Origin: Lyophyllum atratum
Lineage: Eukaryota; Basidiomycota; Agaricomycetes; Agaricales; Lyophyllaceae
Reading direction: 5' to 3'
Length of the DNA: 64,000 nucleotides
NCBI GenBank assembly: GCA_014905825.1
Contig: JACGCN010000009.1
Location: 1-64,000, forward strand
The notes below the pieces were generated by a model, which did not search any database, was not told where the DNA came from, and worked only from the letters and a program-made list of their open reading frames with translations. Positions 1 to 11,167 of this stretch are shown here, one piece after another; within the stretch, counting starts at the first letter, position 1; each line of letters starts with the position of its first letter. A program made the position numbers and the translations under genes.

Positions 1-1077
1 TAGAAATGGTGTGCAGTGGGAGAGGTCGCGACGCGCCTTGATGACTAAGTGGCGAATAACTCGGCTTATGGCAGATAACTTTGGTGGTGGCAGATAACTG
101 TTTTGTATATTGCACACCTCGCTCCCCACTATACAGCAAGCGGCTAGACTACCTAGTTCTATTCATGTGTCGGTACGTACACACCGCTCTACAAGGCTTC
201 AGATGCACTGCAGCACAAGTCAGAACGAAAAGCCAGCAGGCTCGGATATTGCCGGGCAGATAACTGGCAAATAACTACCCACCAAAGTGATCGATGTTCC
301 GTGCCATCTATGAAGCGGCGAGTCGAGGTATTGCTTTATCATCAGTCTGTCGGTCGTTTTCAGGCTGAGTCGTTGCTGGACCAGGGAGTGCAACTGTTTT
401 AAATACAGTTTAATACACTAACCCTATGCTATGAATGGTTGAGTCACGGTTTCTTATGCTTCCAGGCAAAAAATCCTATCCATGACATGATAATGTCACC
501 CGAGGGAGTCGAACCCAGGCTGCGACATGCTGATATGATGATACCCGCAAGATACTACTGAGCAAGGGGCGCTTGTACACCACAACACAATCACGCTACA
601 GGAATGCCTGCGCCGGGATTCCGAGCATGAAAAATTAGAATTGATTGAGAATTGAATATGAACCGAATGTAGTCTCGATACCAGCCGTTACGGATATGGT
701 ACACTGTTGGTGTGTAATTACTACCGGATCTCAATTATAGCACTCACGTGGTATGATTTCTGCCTTTTATAGAAAATGTCGGTGTTTGAAACTTGGCCTG
801 TACTAGATTACGGTTATTCCCTACCAGTCGCCTTGGAAGTTATTACCCCCCTCACACAATCCCAAACGGAACACCTCATTTTTCTGATTAAACATTGCAC
901 GCTCTCATTGAGATAAAACATTACGATAACTGGCAAGGCGACTGGGATCGAGTCTAAACCGAATGGCTGATCTAAGGAATTGAACCCCTGCTGGCATAAC
1001 GCATGTATATTTGTGTGCAGTGATTGACAAACCTCTGCACTATGGGCTCTTCCTTAACCTAGGATTACACGCTGTCC
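1..1077. other. gene-free left edge with tRNA-like motifs
   Basis: I see no convincing coding exon here. Two stretches on the minus strand look like internal polymerase III promoters. One has a B-box-like core GGGTTCGACTCCC (complement of 504-516) with an A-box-like stretch upstream at about 551-569. The other has GGGGTTCAATTCC at about 965-980 with an A-box-like stretch near 1040. In neither can the T stem be fully paired, so these look like degenerate tRNAs or tRNA-derived SINE heads rather than working tRNA genes. Confidence 0.3.
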
Positions 1078-1799
1078 TGTTGTAGGCAGGTTACATCACC
1101 CAAACAGGTGGGTAAACATGCATTTTGAAACCTTTCTGCAGCGTTGAGGGGGCAGTTTTGGTCAGATTGGCGAGATTTTTGATTTGTCATATAGCTATGG
1201 CATAGGAGAAGTGGGCAAAACTCGTATATGCACCAGCAGGGTCAGGGGGCGGGTCTCTGTGGCTGAATTACTCCAAATTTCTGACTCAGATTGATCCCTT
1301 AGTTGATTCTGCTGTAAAATAGGCTATGTATACAAAATGCTCAAACGGACACTTGTGCCCACTTCATATGATGTAAATGGTCCAGAATGTACCTTGGTAC
1401 AAAAAAAAATGGCCAGACGCGGACCCTCCACATCGCAGGAAAGTTTCGCTACCCAAGCGGGTCGGTAACGATCGATTTTTAAACTTTCCTGCGGCATTGA
1501 AGGGGCAGTTTTGGTCAGATTGGCGAGATTTTTGATTTGTCATATAGCTATGGCATAGGAAAAGTGGGCACAACTGGTATATAGTCCGGCAGAGTCAGGG
1601 AACAGTGCCCTGTGGCTGAATTACTCCAAATTTCTGACTCGGAATGATCCCTTACTTGATTCTGCTGTAAAATAGGGTATGTATACAAAATGCTCAAACG
1701 GACACTTGTGCCCACTTTATATGATGTAAATGGTCCAGAATGCACCTTGGTACAAAAAGATTTGCGCAGAAATGGACCCTCCACATGGCAGGAAAGTTG
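1078..1799. repeat. tandem direct repeat, two copies of about 354 bases
   Basis: Two units, about 1078-1431 and 1432-1786, are very similar over their whole length, followed by a short start of a third (to 1799). Each unit contains an inverted pair built on GCAGGAAAGTTT and its complement AAACTTTCCTGC, for example about 1435-1447 against 1481-1493, and again at 1786-1798. The segments 1124-1447 and 1480-1799 therefore look like two roughly 320-base MITE-like elements with short terminal inverted repeats, head to tail. The array abuts the broken end of the NACHT gene. Confidence 0.7.
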
Positions 1800-1801
1800 C
1801 A

Positions 1802-1825
1802 CGGGGTCTTCGCGCGAAGACCCCG
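1802..1825. repeat. perfect 24-base palindrome
   Basis: The 24 bases are identical to their own reverse complement (half-site CGGGGTCTTCGC). It sits exactly between the tandem repeat array and the truncated NACHT coding sequence, so it marks the rearrangement junction. It could form a cruciform or be the fused end of a lost element. Confidence 0.85.
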
Positions 1826-2369
1826 GGGAAGTATACTAGGCCCGGGAACGTGATGGTATCGCGACGGTATGACCCTCGGGAAAAGAAAAAGCTCGCCGCC
1901 AACTGTCCACGTTCAGCGCATGTCTCTGCGACCGTTTGTGCGATAGCTGATTTTCCGGCACCGGCAGGTCCGTGAAGCCACATAAGACTCCCGACCTTGG
2001 TCATTACACTGTTTTCTATCCATTCATAGACCTCTTTCAAGATCGGTTCACGAGTCCCAGGGTGACATTTCGGTGGTGGATATCGGTCCTGGGAATTGTA
2101 CGCCGCGCCAGGGACATAGGCCTTCAGTAAAGTATTGAGACCTTCAGTTCCAACGTCGTAAGCCGTTGGTCATATCCGAGCTTGAAAAAGAGGTACACAC
2201 CAGTTTCGTTGTACTGAATAGACATGCTTCCGCTTGAGTTATAGGTATTGAAGTCTCCTTGAACGTCGTTGAAACTGCTGTGGCTGATATGCATGTTACG
2301 AGCTTCGGTGAGATCTATGCTTGCTCTAGGGCCGACAAGACGTTGATTCAAGTCGGGATAGTCTGACAT
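1826..2369 (-). pseudogene. NACHT-domain (NLR-like) NTPase gene, truncated after the Walker A region
   Basis: Reading leftwards from the ATG at 2369, exon 1 encodes a short fungal NLR-type leader (MSDYPDLNQRL...) with the phrase HISHSSFNDVQGDFNTYN, typical of basidiomycete NACHT proteins. A GT-AG intron (about 2208-2149) joins it to exon 2, which carries YPPPKCHPGTREPIL, then the Walker A motif WLHGPAGAGKSAIAQT and ASFFFSRG. After that the homology stops at the palindrome at 1825. The open frame runs on to 1717 only through repeat DNA. Walker B, the rest of NACHT and any sensor repeats are missing. In the family these proteins are STAND NTPases implicated in fungal nonself recognition. The promoter and first exons look intact, so a short P-loop-only peptide could still be made; I consider it a dead gene fragment. 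Confidence 0.8.
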
Positions 2370-2442
2370 GTTAGGACAGTGCTATCCCAGAGCCGATAGC
2401 CCTTGTCGAGGGAGAGATGACGTGTCTGCAGAGTTCTGAATT

Positions 2443-2879
2443 GTGTTTGAGTGCTGGCACGCACGTGGATGGCATCTGTCAGAACAAGCGCTCAAATCAC
2501 GAGAAGATAGAAACATCCCCCATGTTACTACCCGCAGTCCAATTCAGAGGTCTGCTATCCCTCCCATCGTCCGGAGAGAATTTTGGACCTCAGTGATATT
2601 GACAAGGGTGCGATCAGTTCAAGTAGGACAGAGCGGGCGAGTATGATACGACGTGAAAAGGGTCAATAACATGCAGAACCAAGGAGTACTCACTGTGCCG
2701 CGCGCATGGTGCGACAGCGCGGGACCAAGAAGATGCACATGTGGATAGGCTTGATCATGAATGGAACGGTGACGGAGTTCAAGCCAGGACCGTTATCTTA
2801 TCTAATCCAATGTCCATCAGTGCGCTCAGTGCATTCGAGCCTCGAGGGGGCACTTTCAAAACAGATAACGCGTACGTAG
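2443..2879. other. intergenic
   Basis: Between the start of the NACHT remnant and the GH47 relic. Short open frames exist but show no recognisable motif; I see no gene. Confidence 0.4.
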
Positions 2880-4062
2880 CTCAAGCTTTGGCACTGTCAC
2901 CAAGATTAAACGAAGGGAAACGACTGTGAGCGACGCATTAATTCGATAACCGTTTGCCACCAGCGTACCCTCAGCAGAATATAAGCATAAACCCCTATGA
3001 TTGCCAACGAAATATACGGCTCCAGGACATATCCCGATCACAGATGGGACATGTCATCAATTGCGCCGTGAACCTACCGTCCACCGATTACACGGCGACG
3101 GTATCTATCCATCCATAGATACTAAGCCCTCATCAGCGATCCATTCCCAAAAACATGAACACCAGAGGGCGTGCAGTAACCACGAACAAAACCATTGGTT
3201 GACATCATAAGTATCGCTCCCCTCCCGTTTCACATACCCCTGCGGCCTCGACCCTCCTCTCTCCTCCTTCTCGCAATCCTCCAACACCTCAACCCACCCT
3301 CATCCAGGCTTCATCCGGCCCCCGCCCCGAACGTTGGTCCACATACGCGGTGCAGGATGTATACACGAGGCCATCCGCACCCCAGTGATGGCGCTCCCGT
3401 GTCTTGTTATCCAGAATATATGACCGAATGGCGTGCGCGTCAAGGGCGAGGACACGAAGCAAAAACAGGCGAGATGATGTTGTGGGAGACGACGTTGCGG
3501 TTGGTGGAGGCGACGTAGAGCACTGAGCAGGTAGGCGGTTAAGTGTCGAGTTTGTCGATGATGCCGTCTATTGACTCGAGGTTTGATTCAAGTCTGGTTT
3601 CCAGAGGTCTGTTAGCTGGGACAGGAATGGGAGGAGGGGGTCACGGACCTTGGGTTAAGGCTCTGATGTCGTTGCTGAGGACGTATTGCTGGAGGTGGTA
3701 CTCCTACCCGCCATCAGCGGAGGCGCCGACAGAAAAGTGTTCTGATCGGTCTACGTAGCAGGATCTAGCACGATGAGCAAAGGTTGAGCTAGGTATACTT
3801 AGAATCATTTACAATCGAAAGGCCGCCCATTCCGCGACACAGGCCATCCTCGATGTTCGCGTCGTACATCCTATTCAAACGCATGTCAGACATGCAACAG
3901 AAAGCCGCGACGGCCAGGCATACCGTGACTTCCGCCCGTCCCCTTCGCGAGGTACCTAAACCCAAGCTAACGACTCGTCGCCTCCGAAGAAAGCAGATGG
4001 GCAGGGCACAGGGTCACGAGTCGGTGTTGATGGAATAGACCGGGAAGTCAGAGGACGTCGCC
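2880..4062 (-). pseudogene. degenerate genomic duplicate of the GH47 alpha-mannosidase gene
   Basis: Read on the minus strand this matches the intact gene at 20404-22577 piece by piece. 4062-3760 matches the exon around SVNTDS, the next exon and the NRMYDAN exon, with their introns. 3756-3200 matches [16 protein letters not shown], the following intron, [35 protein letters not shown] and [12 protein letters not shown] sequence. 3190-2880 matches the last coding bases and about 250 bases of 3' flank. It has stop codons, frameshifts and an internal deletion of roughly 0.5 kb, corresponding to about 22095-22575. Because introns and 3' flank are retained, it is a segmental DNA duplicate, not a processed copy. 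One end (4058-4080) falls in a CGT microsatellite. Confidence 0.85.
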
Positions 4063-4282
4063 GTCGTCGTCGTCGTCGCCTGTCCCTGTCCCTTTCCCTC
4101 TCCCTTTCCCAGACGATTCGGCCCGCGCGATGCTCGGGGGAACCATCACATCTCCCCGCGCCCCTGCCGTTCTTTCCCAAATCCCGACGCGTCTGAGTCC
4201 CGTGACATATGCCTTGCGACGAGAAACCCAGTCCGTATCCACGATACAACGCTGGAAGCATGAACGAGCCTCGAACCGACCT

Positions 4283-4867
4283 CTATCCTTGATCCCCGCA
4301 GGCATCCCGATCATACGGCCCTGACTGAATACCACCGCTGAACATCTTTTGACTGAGGGCGGCTCTGTGGGCGGCGGGGCTAAGTAGGGTAGGGTAGGAA
4401 ATTGTGCGTTCGTGAGGGGTGAGGGTGAAGGGCGGGCATGGAGGGGCTTGAAGCCTGACGAGAGAATGACTGAGGGAGAGGGCGGGGTGCGAGAGTGGTT
4501 TGTAGCCGTGGTGTACGGTTTCATGGTGCTCGTGGAAACGCAGGTGGTATGGGCGGGGGGTGGGTTCGGGTTGGGACAGAGGTGGCGCGCTGGGATAGGG
4601 CGGGAGAAGGTCGAGCTGAGTACGTCGTGACTGACGAAGGTGAAGGGCTGAGGCGATGGAGGCGCGGTTACTCAGAGTTGTTGGTGGAACTGTGTCTAGG
4701 GGTGGAGGGAGCGGCGGAGGGCTCATTTCAGAGGCAACTGATGGGCTTGGGCGGGATGTCGACATGTCGACATCCTGTCTGGTGTCCTCGTCTAGCTCCG
4801 AGGCGTTGGAATGTGCTATCCCCGCTCGTGTCTTCAGGTGACGATGTCGTAGTAGTTTATGACACAT
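4283..4867 (-). CDS. hypothetical Pro/Ser-rich protein
   Basis: An open frame of about 194 codons with composition typical of a fungal disordered protein (runs such as PSVASEMSPPPLPPP and SPAAHRAALSQKMF). A plausible splice acceptor lies upstream of RAGIAHSNASELDEDT, with further possible exons to about 5300. A second long frame (4048-4524) ends in an Asp-rich tail, GTGDDDDDGDVL, beside the GH47 relic. No domain is recognisable, and the opposite strand is also open over part of it. Boundaries and even reality are uncertain. Confidence 0.25.
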   Translation of the reverse strand: MCHKLLRHRHLKTRAGIAHSNASELDEDTRQDVDMSTSRPSPSVASEMSPPPLPPPLDTVPPTTLSNRASIASALHLRQSRRTQLDLLPPYPSAPPLSQPEPTPRPYHLRFHEHHETVHHGYKPLSHPALSLSHSLVRLQAPPCPPFTLTPHERTISYPTLLSPAAHRAALSQKMFSGGIQSGPYDRDACGDQG

Positions 4868-5632
4868 GAGATACTGGTTGAGATGACATGGTTGGATGGA
4901 CTTTGCAAAGGAAGGGGATTGGACATACGATAGCCGGTTTCGGTTTCGTAGGGTCGATAAAGATCCCCGGCGACGTGTTGACGCTTACTCCAGGTGAGGC
5001 AGGCATGAAGTATCAGGTTTCGAGTATTTGTGGACGTGCTATCCCGTCGTCCTGTCTGTAGGTGTTGTTAGAGCCACGGCTGCTGCGGTATCCTGAATTA
5101 AAGGCCATGAGATACTATTCGAACCAAAGACGTTGAGGTTGTACCGACGAGGATGATCGTGGGCTGCCATGATACGGCTATGAGGCGCCCAGCGATTTTG
5201 TGGATTCCGCAGTAGGACACGAGGTGTCTGAAGTGCATGAGGCTGTGCGAGTGAGACGTACGGCGGGGATCACGAGGGATGGCCGAGTCGGGTTCGTGTG
5301 AGGCTCTCACGGGGGCCAAGGAACCGCACTGGAAACAGGTCTGAGAAAAGAAGAAGAGAAGCCGTGGTGTGTGAGTCGAAGTGATGCGTGGACATACGGC
5401 GTGGGTCCATGTGTGTTGTTGAGCCTAGGCGTTGAATGAAAGACATGAGGAGGATAGCGAGTAGGTGAGGTGGGACCGCAGAGGATCGTCGTTATGCGTC
5501 ATGGATCTGCACGAGTGTGAGAAGATGAATCTCGATGACGGGTTAATGATTACGTAAATAGCTGTCGGTGTTTTTCGACACTCGCACCGCAGACCACCTT
5601 CCCTTGCAACTCCTTTCTCTCTCCCGCGTGCG
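4868..5632. other. intergenic, promoter side of the KRE6-like gene
   Basis: No supported gene. It probably holds the divergent promoters of the doubtful minus-strand gene and of the KRE6-like gene. A pyrimidine-rich stretch ending in CTCTCTCCCGCGTGCG lies just before the ATG at 5633. Confidence 0.35.
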
Positions 5633-8600
5633 ATGGCGGCTGTCGCACCAGACGACTACTCAGATCCGCCTAGTCCCAGCCCGCAGACTACAGAGTTCGC
5701 CCGTCTCCTGCCCTCCACCTCCATGCCCGCACACCACCCCGACACCAGCGTCATCGCTGGCTCCACCAGTCTCGCCCAGCCCTCCTCACCGACGTCCCCG
5801 ACCAATGGAGCCCAACATCCCTCCTCCTCACTGTCCGCCTCCACCCGGCCCACCCGCGCCGTCTCCTCAGCATCCTTCATCTCGTCGCCCCTAAACCCCT
5901 CACCCGCCTCCCCCCCACCCCACGTCACCAACCCCTTCTCCTCCTCCCGCTCCCGCCCCACCTCCCGCGCCTCCCACCTCGACCTCGCTGCCCACACCCA
6001 CTCCACCCTCGGGCCCCCCTCCTCCTCGTTCCCCTCCGGCACCGGCCTGGGCATGGCAGGCATGGGCGGCGGCCACAGGGGCTCCATGCTCCTCTACCGC
6101 CTCGCCTCCGACGACGACACCGCCTCGTCCTCGCACCGCGACTCGCACCTTCTCCCCCCGCCCCCCAAGTTCCCAGGCGGCGCCAACAGAGCCAGCACCA
6201 TCTCCTCCTCTGGCTCCTCCTTCATTTCCCTGGACTCCAAGTACCCCTTGGGTGCAGGTGCAGGCGGAGGTGGGGCAGGCTCGAATCGGGACTCGGCGTT
6301 CCCGACGGTGCCGAGGGGGCTAGTGCCGTACGAGTACGATCCGGCGCTGGACGAGATGGAGCCGCCGGACGAGGAGGATTTCTTGCACGATCCGGAGGCG
6401 AAGGGGCATCGCAAGACGAGGTTCCCGTGGCGGGGCTTGTTGAACGTGGCGGTGCTGGTGGGGCTGATAGCGGCGCTGTTGTGTCTGTTCGTGTTTTATC
6501 CCGTCCTGACTTTCTATCGGAATGCGGCGAGGAATAATAAGATTGATGGGAATATTCGGATTAATGCTACTGGTGCGTCTCCCTCTCTCCCTCTTTTTCA
6601 CCAAGCCGTGAAACTGATGATGCGCACAGGCCAAGCACCCGTCCTCTTCCAAATGCCCGACCTCATTGACACCGAAACCCCCGACGCCGCCAAAACCCGC
6701 GCAGGGTACGACGGTCACGAGTACGAGCTCGTCTTCTCCGACGAATTCAACACCGACGGGCGCACCTTCTACCCGGGCGACGACCCCTTCTGGGAAGCCG
6801 CCGACCTCTGGTACGGCGCCACCGCCGACATGGAGTGGTACGACCCCTCCCAGGTCATAACGCGGAACGGGAGCCTGGTGATCACGATGGACAGCGCGGA
6901 TACGTTGAAGGCGGGGATAACGCCGGGGTCGACGGCGCCGTTTACGGCGGCGGAGAATCATTTGTTGAATTATAGGTCGGGGATGCTGCAGAGTTGGAAT
7001 AAGTTTTGTTTTACGAGTGGGTATATTGAGGTGTCGGTGGTGTTGCCTGGGCCGGATCAGAATACGCAGGGATATGTGAGTTTATCCTTTTGTTGGGTTC
7101 GTGAGGGGGGGATGTATGCGTCCTCCCTTCTCGTATACTCTTCCTGTTTATCTTCCTCTTATCCCTCCCCCCTTGATGAAGTTTCCTTCCTCATACCTCG
7201 AAGAACACGTGACTCACCCCTCCCTTCCATATAGTGGCCTGGCGCGTGGACCATGGGCAACCTCGCGCGCCCCGGATACCCCGCGACGACAGACGGCATG
7301 TGGCCCTACACGTACGTCGTTCATCCTTTCCTGGGTCCTCCTCGAAATCTGACATTTCGCGTAGGTACGACTCGTGCGATGTAGGGACGTTCCCGAACCA
7401 GACGAATAAGGATAAGCTGGGGCCGGCGGCTGCGCTGCATTCGGATGCATCGAGGGATAAGTATAATTTTGAGCTGAGTTGGTTGAGTGGGCAACGACTA
7501 TCGTGAGTCCCTTTCCCCCTCCCCCTTCCCCTCCCCCCTGTCTCCCTCCCTTGCTAACTACGCCCCCCTCCCCCCCTTCCCACCCACCCACCCACAGCGC
7601 CTGCTCCTGCCCAAACTCGGACCACCCCGGCCCCATCACCAACGGCGCGTACAAAGGCCGGGGCGCACCTGAGATCGACATCTTCGAAGCGGAGAAGAAC
7701 AAGGAGGGGGGTGTGGGGCAGGTGGTGTCGCAGAGCGCGCAGTTTGCGCCGTTCACGCATGATTATTTGTATGGGAATGGGACGAAGGAGGAGTGGGAGG
7801 TGTTTTCGCCGGATGTGACGCGTGCGAATACGTATCATGGGAGTGCTGTGTGCGTTTCTTTTTCTCTTCTTCTTTTCAAGGGGGGGTTGCTAATAGGTGA
7901 TTGGGGGGGTAGGCAGCAGGCGGTGTCGGGGATTGTAGAGTTGAGACCGGATATGTTCCAGGGTTCGGGGAGGCGGTATACCACCCTCGGTACGTCCTAG
8001 TCCTTTCCCCCCTCCCTCCCCACCTCAGCTTTCCTTACTCACCCACCCGTAGGCTTCGAGTACTGGGCGAACCCGAAAAACGCGCAGGAGGGGTACATCA
8101 CGTGGCAGGTGGATGGGAGGCAGAGTCACCGGATTGGGGCGGGGGCGGTGGGGCCTGATCAGGGGGTGGGGGGGAGTGGGGTTGGGCAGAGGTTGGTGCC
8201 GGAGGAGCCGATGAGTTTGGTTTTGAATTTGGGGATGTCGCGTGAGTGACTTGGCTTTTTGTGGTTTCGGGCTTTGGCGTTTTGGCGTATCGGCTACGTG
8301 GGGTGTGGGCCTTGTTACGAACGGTCTCCCCTTTCCGGGTTTTTTCTGTCCTTCTTGGGTTGGCTCTCGTGCCTCGTCTTCGTCTTCGCCAACGCCAACG
8401 ATGTTGGTGTGACCATAGCATACCTTTCATGACCCCAACTTTTTGTCCTTCTCCGCGTCGGCCCTCCTGCCTCCACTTCGTCTTCGCCAACATCGTGGAT
8501 GTCGGTGTGATCATACATACCATACCTTTCATGACCCCAACTTTCTATCCTTCTCGCGTCGGCCCTCGTGCCTCCACTTCGTCTTCGCCAACACCAACGA

Positions 8601-9050
8601 TGTTGGTGTGACGTTGTACATTATACATGCCTTTCATAATCCCAACTCCCCGCTCCTTCTGCTCCCTCTTTGGGGTATGCTGATGCTTATGTATCTAGAA
8701 AACTGGCAGCAGATCGACTTGTCGACGATGATTTTCCCGGCTGAGTTTTTGATCGACTATGTTCGCGTGTACCAGCGCAAGGGCGCAACGAACGTCGGCT
8801 GCAACCCGAAGGATTACCCCACGGCGGATTATATCAATCAACACGCTGATGCATACCAAAGTAAGTTATTGCTTCCCTCTGTCGTCGTCGTCCGCTGCTG
8901 ATTATGACCGGTACTAGATGTCAACACGACGACATGGAATTGGGTGAAGCCCAAGAACAGCCTCGTACGTTCCTTTCTCCGTCCCTGTCTCGTCGCTGTC
9001 GTCGTGTTGACCTTATGCTTGTCGTCGATTCGCAGTACGATGGTTGTTGA
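5633..9050 (+). CDS. KRE6: beta-1,6-glucan synthesis-associated protein, KRE6/SKN1 family (GH16-like)
   Basis: Type II membrane protein required in yeasts for cell-wall beta-1,6-glucan. A long Ser/Pro-rich cytosolic tail (about 270 residues) precedes a single membrane segment, [20 protein letters not shown], near residue 285. The luminal GH16-fold domain follows: [20 protein letters not shown], then [38 protein letters not shown], the GH16 acidic motif [11 protein letters not shown], and [24 protein letters not shown]. Exons are separated by about nine introns. The one at 8242-8698 is unusually long and contains a tandem repeat. The last exon is tiny (YDGC, stop 9048-9050). The start is the first ATG of a frame open through the tail. 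All expected family blocks are present, so I take it as functional. Acts in the ER/Golgi and at the plasma membrane. Confidence 0.92.
8366..8665 (+). repeat. three tandem copies of a 100-base unit inside a KRE6 intron
   Basis: The phrase CGTCTTCGCCAAC recurs at about 8381, 8479 and 8580. Each is followed by a GATGTTGGTGTGAC-like word, then CCTTTCATGACCCCAACT and CGTCGGCCCTC. The repeats account for the exceptional length of this intron, in a gene whose other introns are mostly 50-160 bases. Confidence 0.8.
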
Positions 9051-9731
9051 CCGATCATCTCGATACCTCGCATGATCATCTGTATATACTTCAGGCAACG
9101 CTCAACAACAACACCAAAAAATACCTCAAGACCAAGACCATCATTCTTTGCTTGCTCCCTCGCACGAACCTCTCGGAAAATCATCATGTGGACTCTTTTT
9201 ATTTTTCCTCCACTCATACCTTACGTTTACATGTAATTTACGCTCCTTATTCGCAACCCCGCCCACCCGGCCCCGACCCCCGTATTATGTATGCTGGGAC
9301 TTGATCTTTTGCTCGCGCATCCCCACCAGAAACGATTATCGTTGCGCCTGCTCCCATATACGCTGCCTGTCTCACCCTGTCTCACGCGCCCATGTCGATG
9401 CGCTTTTTATTTCTTTTTGGTAGATATACCTATCTATTTCGCTGGGTCTCTCGTTCGTTCCTTACAATGTATCTATCGCACGCATTCTTTGCCTCTCATC
9501 ATCGCATTCCCATCCACCATCCAAGTCTCTCGTTTGACCAGCACACTCATTTTAGGTTCCGTCTTTCCGTCTGCATCCACCCCCGCCCTCGCCGTGCTTA
9601 GATACACCCCGCTCGGACCCGGTCATACACCATACACCCGTACACCATACATACATATACTCCGCTGCGTTTATCGTTTTATATCAAAATACATACATGG
9701 CGCCGTCCCCTCCCCCACCACCTTTCGTTTG

Positions 9732-9974
9732 TCAGTGGTCATGTTTTGAAGGGGGGGACGACGTCTTGGACTTTGAGACGTCTTTTCCATACCGTTTTTC
9801 GATTATTGTTTCTTTTGGGTAGGGGCCCGAATTGTCGGTAATGCAAACTTGCTTTTTCTCGGGTTTGAATTCGTATTGGGTGTTTTGCGTCTTGTGAGGG
9901 TTGGTTGCGACGTGGGACGTGGGAAGTGGGAGTTGAGGTTTGGGTGGGGGAAGATGGATGGCGGCTAGGGTCAT
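9732..9974 (-). CDS. small hypothetical basic protein (80 residues)
   Basis: Open frame from an ATG at 9974 preceded by a CA-rich leader (CAACACAAGACGAGACAACACG) that resembles fungal 5' UTRs. The protein is Pro- and Lys-rich with no signal peptide or membrane segment; its last third contains DNSGPYPKETIIEKRYGKDV. It would converge with the KRE6-like gene. No family recognised. It may equally be 3' UTR sequence of KRE6 read backwards. Confidence 0.25.
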   Translation of the reverse strand: MTLAAIHLPPPKPQLPLPTSHVATNPHKTQNTQYEFKPEKKQVCITDNSGPYPKETIIEKRYGKDVSKSKTSSPPSKHDH

Positions 9975-11113
9975 CGTGTTGTCTCGTCTTGTGTTGGCTG
10001 TTGTGTGGTGTGAAAGGGAGGTTTGGCCGTGGATGGGATTGATGAATCCGATGTTGCTATTGCGGGGAGTCACCTAGTTTATGGGAAAGACTTCGTTTGA
10101 TATCAAGAGTAGATCTCATATTGGGCGAGCAGAATCCAATAATACTTCCTTCATGCCATCCAATACCGTAGTCGTTCTGTCAGAGAGATTGACCGAAGTA
10201 AATCTGATGGACGGGCTGAGATTCTCGCATTCCCAGCTTTTGGAACGGCACGAAGAAGGTACACGATGACGCGGGTTATTCTCCTTTGTTACCTTAGAAC
10301 GACACGTTCAACTGCTCGGATTTAGGAAAGGTGGGAAGGATAACGTCCGGCGTGATCGGCTTTTCTGAAGATCCTCGACGCTCCTGATATAGTGATTCAC
10401 GTCAGGGCTCGACGGCTCACGAGCCAGCGTTTTTATCCGCAGAAAAGAAATTCATCATGCTCCAATCTCCAGAACTCCCCTTCGACGCGATGGGGTGTGT
10501 TTTCGGTGGGCTGGTACACGATAAATCACCAAATTGCAGTGAATTTCAGGACCAATCCAATGACGTCGCTTTGCCTATCAAGTCATAATCATACATTAGA
10601 TCTAGCGGCGTAACGAGGATGTTGAACGATGGGACATGGAAGTACGAGAAGAGAAGGCTACGGAACAGATTGACGGTTATTGAAATTAGAAGCGGGGTTG
10701 ATCTGGTAGCGGCCCGAGGACGTGGGGTATCCCCGCTATCTTGACTTGATCTTGACCTCTTCGATCACAACGATTCCACAATCTGGTTTCATTCTCACAG
10801 GTTCTCAACCCCATGGATACAGATTGGACATGTCTGACCGTGGTGAGATTGAAAGGCTGGTATGCATATACCATCCCTCATATCCCGGACAATTGGTCGT
10901 GGATTGAGCGTCTCCATAGCCCTTGAGATATCCGATTCCAGCGCTATAAGACCTGCCGAAGATCCTATTCGAAGGGTATGATGTAGCGAGCAGAGAACGA
11001 CGTTGCGGCGGTTGGAGCTTCTGTGGCACTCAGAAACTCAGACGCGAGACCAGCTGACCGCGCTGACTGTTAGACCCCCTAAACAGTGATCCCACTTTCC
11101 CACCCGGAACTCA
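9975..11113. other. intergenic, upstream of aldehyde dehydrogenase
   Basis: Several frames of 60-75 codons are open but none shows family features or fungal codon preference. I see no gene. The last 60 bases form the core promoter of the aldehyde dehydrogenase. Confidence 0.4.
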
Positions 11114-11120
11114 TATATAA
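11114..11120 (+). promoter_or_regulatory. TATA box of the aldehyde dehydrogenase gene
   Basis: TATATAA lies 48 bases upstream of the ATG at 11168, within CTCATATATAAGACAG. The spacing fits a TATA-driven, probably inducible or highly expressed gene. Inferred from sequence only. Confidence 0.55.
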
Positions 11121-11167
11121 GACAGCAGGGAACTAATCCGGATCTCCACTCTCTGCCCTCATTAAAC

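Noticed and set aside
1730..1975. Plus-strand open frame of 81 codons across the NACHT fragment.
   Set aside because: It is the antisense of the Walker A exon and repeat DNA; the minus strand carries the recognisable motif.
5656..6961. Long minus-strand frames opposite the KRE6-like gene.
   Set aside because: Shadows produced by GC-rich codon usage; no motif, and the plus strand shows full GH16/KRE6 homology.
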